Origin: Thalassotalea_E sp964620605
Lineage (GTDB): Bacteria; Pseudomonadota; Gammaproteobacteria; Enterobacterales; Alteromonadaceae
Assembly: GCA_964620605.1 (NCBI GenBank)
Contig: CAZUHQ010000008.1
Location: 3,055-67,054, forward strand
Direction of reading: 5' to 3'
Length of the DNA: 64,000 nucleotides
In this document: positions 60,099-64,000 of the stretch, one piece after another
How the letters are laid out: the number at the start of each line of letters is the position of its first letter
Numbering within the stretch: the first letter of the stretch is position 1
The notes under the pieces: model-generated
Told to the model about the DNA's origin: nothing
Databases searched by the model: none
The model's input: only the letters and a program-made list of their open reading frames with translations
Translations under genes and position numbers: made by a program

Positions 60099-61289
60099 TT
60101 AATCACTAACATTATTCCGCCCTTTTTTCTTCGCGCGATATAAGGCTAAATCAGCCTGCTTGACCGTTTGTTCAAAACTTTGTTTGGTACTGCGAGTGGC
60201 AACGCCAATCGAGATAGTCACACTGACGGTTTTGAGCTCCTCCGATGCCTTGCCCTGCCTTGCTTTTTTCGTTTTACGCAACGGATGACGAATAACGATT
60301 TGATAATCCGCAACTTCCTGACGCAGTCGTTCAAGCTCCGACCTTGCATCTTGCGCCGTTTTACGTGGGAATATTGCGGTGAATTCTTCACCGCCATAAC
60401 GAAACACTCGGCCACCGGCGCGAATTTTCCCCAGCTTAGACGCCACCAGTTTTAACACCTGATCGCCAATATCATGGCCATAAGTATCGTTAAATTTCTT
60501 AAAATGATCGATATCTATCATGGCAACGCAATACTTGCGTCCTAACGATAACGCATATTGATTAAGCGCCCGACGTGACGGCAAATTAGTGAGCTCATCT
60601 CGATAAGCAAGGTAATATGAGTCGATCACCACCACTAGAATATATTGCACCGCCACTAAACTCAGCAGCATAGCCAATGGCATGGTCAGTTGCTGCTGAT
60701 AAAATAAATTGGTTAGCACCAAACTGGTTAATAGTGATGAAGTGAATAAGGTCGCCGAGCGCAGACTCTTATATAAAATAGCAAGCGCCACTGCATATAA
60801 TGGCAATAACACCGCCAGGCTAGTGAGCTCAAAAGGAACAATTTGCTGTTGCTGATTATATTGCTCTGCCCAGTTAACCGCCATTAGCCAGCCTTTACCA
60901 AGGGCAAGACAAATCGCCAGGCCAACTAAACGAATAATACCGTGCATAGATATTAAGCCGCGCTCTTTGATCACACTCAAATAACCAAGCGCAAAGATCG
61001 CTGTAACAAACAACCATTGCTGATTGGTGTTTAACCATTGTTCACCTGGAATAACCGCTTGTTCTACTAGGTAAAATAGCGCAAGTGCAGTTAATAACAG
61101 CGTAATTCGACTACGACTAAACTGTGCAGAAAACAAAATACCGACGGCAAAAATGCCATACAGCACCTGCTCAATCAATGGCAGTTTGGCTTGCCATCTG
61201 TTTTGCAAATAAAGCGCCAAGGCAAAACTAATAGCAACCGCTAATCCGCTCCAGAGTGTGGTTTTTAACCCGGCTAATTTTTGTAGCAA
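60099..61289 (-). CDS. Integral membrane diguanylate cyclase
   Basis: An N-terminal part with about seven membrane helices (roughly the first 220 residues) precedes a GGDEF domain: DELTNLPSRRALNQY, MIDIDHFKKFNDTYGHDIGDQVL and active site GGEEF. The inhibitory RxxD site is absent (RAGG at that place), so product inhibition may be weak. I start at TTG 61289, which has GAGAGG 6 bp upstream; a longer frame to TTG 61364 is open but has no ribosome site. The membrane sensor type is not recognised. Confidence 0.88.
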   Translation of the reverse strand: MLQKLAGLKTTLWSGLAVAISFALALYLQNRWQAKLPLIEQVLYGIFAVGILFSAQFSRSRITLLLTALALFYLVEQAVIPGEQWLNTNQQWLFVTAIFALGYLSVIKERGLISMHGIIRLVGLAICLALGKGWLMAVNWAEQYNQQQQIVPFELTSLAVLLPLYAVALAILYKSLRSATLFTSSLLTSLVLTNLFYQQQLTMPLAMLLSLVAVQYILVVVIDSYYLAYRDELTNLPSRRALNQYALSLGRKYCVAMIDIDHFKKFNDTYGHDIGDQVLKLVASKLGKIRAGGRVFRYGGEEFTAIFPRKTAQDARSELERLRQEVADYQIVIRHPLRKTKKARQGKASEELKTVSVTISIGVATRSTKQSFEQTVKQADLALYRAKKKGRNNVSD

Positions 61290-61388
61290 ATGGTACCTCT
61301 CATTATTTGCTGTTTTATTCTTTGGGCTTAAGCTTACAATGCACCACTGACATGCCAAGATCAACAGCCAGGGTAATGCTAACCATGG

Positions 61389-62816
61389 TTAATTAACGCT
61401 AAGCTTAGCTTCACTAAGCTGACTTTCACTCTCTTTTTGCAATTCTACCTGCTCAATTTTACTGAAACGGTTGGCAATTTTATCCGCCGAGGTATGAATT
61501 TGTTTAACATCACCGGCCGCCTGATCGATATGCTTGGCAAGGTTATTAAAGCGAGTGCGAAAACGGCCAAAATCCCCCGCTAATTCTGCGAGATGAGCTT
61601 GAATAATATGCACCTGTTCACGAGTTGCTTCATCTTTTATCACTGCGCGCGCCGTGGTTAAAATTGCCATCAAGGTCGTCGGAGATGTTAGCCACACCCT
61701 TTGCTGATTTGCAAGCTCCACCAACTCAGGATAATGGCCGTGTATTTCTGCAAATATCGCCTCGGCCGGTAAAAACATGATCGCGCCATCGGCGGTTTCT
61801 TTTTCAATTAAATATTTTTCACTGATATCCTTAATATGCTTTTTGATATCCGCTTTAAATTGGCGCTCTGCCGCTTTTCTATCCATATCACCGGCATCGA
61901 TATCCGTCATCTTACGATAACTCTCAAGCGGAAACTTGGCATCTATCACCACTGTGCCGGTCGGCTCAGGTAAAAACAGTACACAGTCTGCAATCTTGCC
62001 GTTAGACAAAGTATGCTGCAGCGAAAAATGCTGCTCTGGCAAGACATTACGAATTAAGGAATTTAATTGCACTTCACCAAAAGCACCACGCGAGCGCTTA
62101 TCGGCAAGCACTTCCTGTAAACTGACAACATTGGATGAAAGCTCAGTAATTTTTTTCTGAGCATCATCAATTAGCGCCAGGCGCTTTAAAATATCATTAA
62201 AAGTCTTAGTAGTTTTATCAAAACCGTCGGTTAAGCGTTTCTCTACCTGGTCACTGATTTCTTTGAGCTTGTTATCGGTAGCTGCTGTTAACTCTTTCAT
62301 TTTCTCAGCAATTTGCTCGCTCGATGCCGATAAAGATTTTCGCTGTTCTTCCCGATTCAACGCACTGGCCTTAGTTAAATGCTCCACCAGCTGATCGACA
62401 GACTTTAACTGATTTTGGTTAAACTGCTGCTGATATTGATGCTGGGCACTGAGCTGCTTTTCTGCCAACTCACCTTGCTGAGTGAGTAATTTAATTTTCA
62501 TATCACTAATTCGCTGATCGATGAGATGCTTTAACTCGCTCAATGCCAGACTGGATTGCTGATGGTTACCATTGATGCTGTGCTGCAACTGTTGCTGATC
62601 TTTACTATGTAATTGCTGTAATAACTCCAGCTTTTGCATTAACTTAGCAGCACTGCTGTGCTCACTGTCGACGCTATCATTAGCGCATTTTAGTCGATAA
62701 AACAACAGAGGAAAGCCGATAAAAAGCAAGAGTATTAACAAGCTTGTTAATACAATCAATAATTGAATTTCAGAGAGTTGAAAAAATGTCAGTAGTGTTT
62801 CGATCGTTGACTTCAC
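61389..62816 (-). CDS. rmuC: DNA recombination protein RmuC
   Basis: 475 residues: N-terminal membrane anchor (about 16-38), long coiled coil (about 55-245) and the RmuC nuclease-like domain (about 260-420) with RGAFGEVQL, DCVLFLPEPTGTVVIDAKFPLESYRKM and FLPAEAIFAEIHG. RmuC limits DNA rearrangements at inverted repeats; the mechanism is not settled. Same strand as the diguanylate cyclase. Confidence 0.95.
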   Translation of the reverse strand: MKSTIETLLTFFQLSEIQLLIVLTSLLILLLFIGFPLLFYRLKCANDSVDSEHSSAAKLMQKLELLQQLHSKDQQQLQHSINGNHQQSSLALSELKHLIDQRISDMKIKLLTQQGELAEKQLSAQHQYQQQFNQNQLKSVDQLVEHLTKASALNREEQRKSLSASSEQIAEKMKELTAATDNKLKEISDQVEKRLTDGFDKTTKTFNDILKRLALIDDAQKKITELSSNVVSLQEVLADKRSRGAFGEVQLNSLIRNVLPEQHFSLQHTLSNGKIADCVLFLPEPTGTVVIDAKFPLESYRKMTDIDAGDMDRKAAERQFKADIKKHIKDISEKYLIEKETADGAIMFLPAEAIFAEIHGHYPELVELANQQRVWLTSPTTLMAILTTARAVIKDEATREQVHIIQAHLAELAGDFGRFRTRFNNLAKHIDQAAGDVKQIHTSADKIANRFSKIEQVELQKESESQLSEAKLSVN

Positions 62817-62901
62817 TGAATGCCCCAGCAGACACTGTATTTATTAACAGTTATTAGAGCATATTTTTTTGTTTAGGTTAATGTTTTTTATTAGAGCTGT
62901 T

Positions 62902-63135
62902 TTAAATAGCGGAAGAACTTTCTTCACTGTTATCAAATTTCACCCGATCGCCGATCTTATTGAGCATTTTCACTTCGCCATCACAAACGGCAATGATCGA
63001 CTTGCCGACTTTAAATTCGTCCGGGATGATCACCCGACCATTTTTGTTCTGTCGACAACATTTTACCTCATGCACCAGTTCTATTGAGATATCACTGTAA
63101 TAAATAATGGTCACCGTTCTTAATTGAGTTTCCAT
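62902..63135 (-). CDS. Small TIGR02922-like protein
   Basis: 77 residues: TVTIIYYSDISIELVHEV, NGRVIIPDEFKVGKSIIAVCDGEVKMLNKIGDR. This resembles the TIGR02922 family, small proteins reported mainly from Colwellia and Shewanella, function unknown. Two adjacent Cys in EVKCCRQ. It follows the fumarase gene beyond that gene's terminator. Identification from memory of the family. Confidence 0.65.
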   Translation of the reverse strand: METQLRTVTIIYYSDISIELVHEVKCCRQNKNGRVIIPDEFKVGKSIIAVCDGEVKMLNKIGDRVKFDNSEESSSAI

Positions 63136-63256
63136 ATTAGCGCACCCTTTTTTATCGATTACGACATCATTTTGCTCGTTCCCTTAAATTTAAGTGTAGT
63201 CAGTAAATGAATGTTTTGGAGAAGTTTCAGCACAAAATTAGCGGCTATAAATAAGA

Positions 63257-63279
63257 AAAGCGTCTTAAAAAGACGCTTT
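63257..63279 (-). terminator. Terminator after the fumarase gene
   Basis: 10-bp stem (63257-63266/63270-63279) with a 3-nt loop, followed on the minus strand by TTTTCTTATTT-like sequence; 52 bp beyond the stop. Confidence 0.85.
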
Positions 63280-63330
63280 CTCTCAAACAAAAATTAAACA
63301 GCAAAGTTCAACAGCTGCTAATAAAAACAA

Positions 63331-64000
63331 TTATTTTGCCAGCTGTTGATCCAGTTCTTCAATTTTTGCCTGCCAGATTGCAGGACCTGTAACATGAGCT
63401 GACTCACCTGTGCTGTCAACCGCAACCGTTACTGGCATATCTTCCACTTCAAATTCATAGATGGCTTCCATCCCCAGTTCTTCAAACGCGACAACACGTG
63501 CTTTTTTAATCGCTTTAGATACTAGGTACGCCGCGCCGCCAACTGCCATTAAATATACTGACTTATGATTTTTAATGCTCTCAACGGTAGCTGGGCCACG
63601 TTCTGCCTTACCTATAGTACCAAGCAAACCAGTGTCTGCAAGCATCATTTCAGTAAATTTATCCATACGAGTTGCCGTTGTCGGACCTGCCGGGCCCACC
63701 GCTTCATCTTTGATCGCATCAACAGGGCCAACGTAATAAATAAACTTATTGGTAAAATCTACGCCTTCAGGTAAACCTTGACCAGAAGTTAATAACTCCT
63801 GAATTTTCTTATGGGCGGCATCACGGCCAGTTAAAATTTTGCCAGAGAGTAGTACGGTTTCACCGGTTTTCCACTGTGCAATATCTGCTTTAGTTAAACC
63901 GTCAACATTCACGCGGCGAACATTTTCACCGACTTCCCAGGTGATTTCCGGCCATTCTTCTAGTTTAGGCGGCGTTAAATCTGCCGGCCCTGAACCATCA
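63331..64000 (-). CDS. fumA: Class I fumarate hydratase, C-terminal part (cut by window edge)
   Basis: The reading frame is open to the end of the window: the visible protein starts DGSGPADLTPPKLEEWPEIT and runs through VNVDGLTKADIAQWKTGE, so the GTG at 63912 is internal, not a start. It is the C-terminal beta domain of the iron-sulfur fumarase, which hydrates fumarate to malate. Landmarks are LLSGKILTGRDAAHKKI, GPAGPTTATRMD, IGKAERG and a GMEAIYEFEVEDMPV tail. The iron-sulfur N-terminal part lies beyond 64000. Confidence 0.94.
   Translation of the reverse strand, partial: DGSGPADLTPPKLEEWPEITWEVGENVRRVNVDGLTKADIAQWKTGETVLLSGKILTGRDAAHKKIQELLTSGQGLPEGVDFTNKFIYYVGPVDAIKDEAVGPAGPTTATRMDKFTEMMLADTGLLGTIGKAERGPATVESIKNHKSVYLMAVGGAAYLVSKAIKKARVVAFEELGMEAIYEFEVEDMPVTVAVDSTGESAHVTGPAIWQAKIEELDQQLAK

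Overview
The window looks like chromosome of a marine gammaproteobacterium of the order Alteromonadales, most likely the Colwelliaceae (Colwellia/Thalassotalea type). This rests on gene order (ybgC-tolQRAB-pal next to ruvCAB-aspS; cmoAB; mfd-csiV), on sodium-linked transport (NhaD, NSS symporter, DASS carrier, voltage-gated channel), on several diguanylate cyclases, on a small protein resembling TIGR02922, and on AT-rich intergenic DNA. No phage, insertion sequence, CRISPR array, rRNA or tRNA was seen. Two runs of N (27416-27515 and 31417-31426) mark assembly gaps.

Layout. 1-4427: Tol-Pal envelope operon on the minus strand. 4428-4932: a gene-free stretch that appears to hold a small RNA with its own promoter, palindromic operator and terminator. 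4933-9166: ruvB, ruvA, ruvC and aspS (minus). 9314-14734: a membrane diguanylate cyclase with three periplasmic ligand-binding domains, then cmoA-cmoB (plus) for tRNA wobble modification, then a solute-binding protein. 14873-23070: dgt, a patatin-like lipase, a protein kinase plus VOC protein pair, a DASS carrier with nagZ, and a TetR regulator. 23235-23619: remnant of a TonB-dependent receptor. 23635-27226: a CheY-CheC/diguanylate cyclase operon, periplasmic Tpx and a small heat shock protein. 27286-27554: a 51-bp tandem repeat array interrupted by a gap. 27652-31062: alpha/beta hydrolase, two SDR enzymes, an alkyltransferase-like protein and an acetyltransferase. 31129-31482: a Cys-Gly-Glu-Gly-Lys repeat peptide resembling HvfA metallophore precursors. 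31670-35586: dusC, an MTHFR-like protein and small membrane or secreted proteins. 35657-40615: a GntR-ABC exporter operon, thioesterase, DUF3465, acetyltransferase, DGC-domain protein and yehS. 40824-50365: mfd, csiV, DUF1244, a solute-binding protein, rsuA, a LysE exporter, an Mpo1-like protein and a membrane protein/XRE regulator pair with three operator copies. 50405-64000: a TPR hybrid histidine kinase, a voltage-gated cation channel with an unusual filter, a CBS protein, nhaD, a metallo-beta-lactamase fold hydrolase, an NSS symporter, an SGNH hydrolase, a third diguanylate cyclase, rmuC, a small TIGR02922-like protein and the 3' part of a class I fumarase.

Most of the region is housekeeping (division, recombination, translation, repair, central metabolism) combined with environmental sensing: three GGDEF proteins, periplasmic ligand-binding proteins, a hybrid kinase and a CheC-type response regulator. 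The features most worth following are the small-RNA locus at 4652-4862, the orphan HvfA-like peptide, the natural TFEDWTD channel filter, the three-operator XRE locus, the deleted TonB receptor and the dispersed and tandem repeats.
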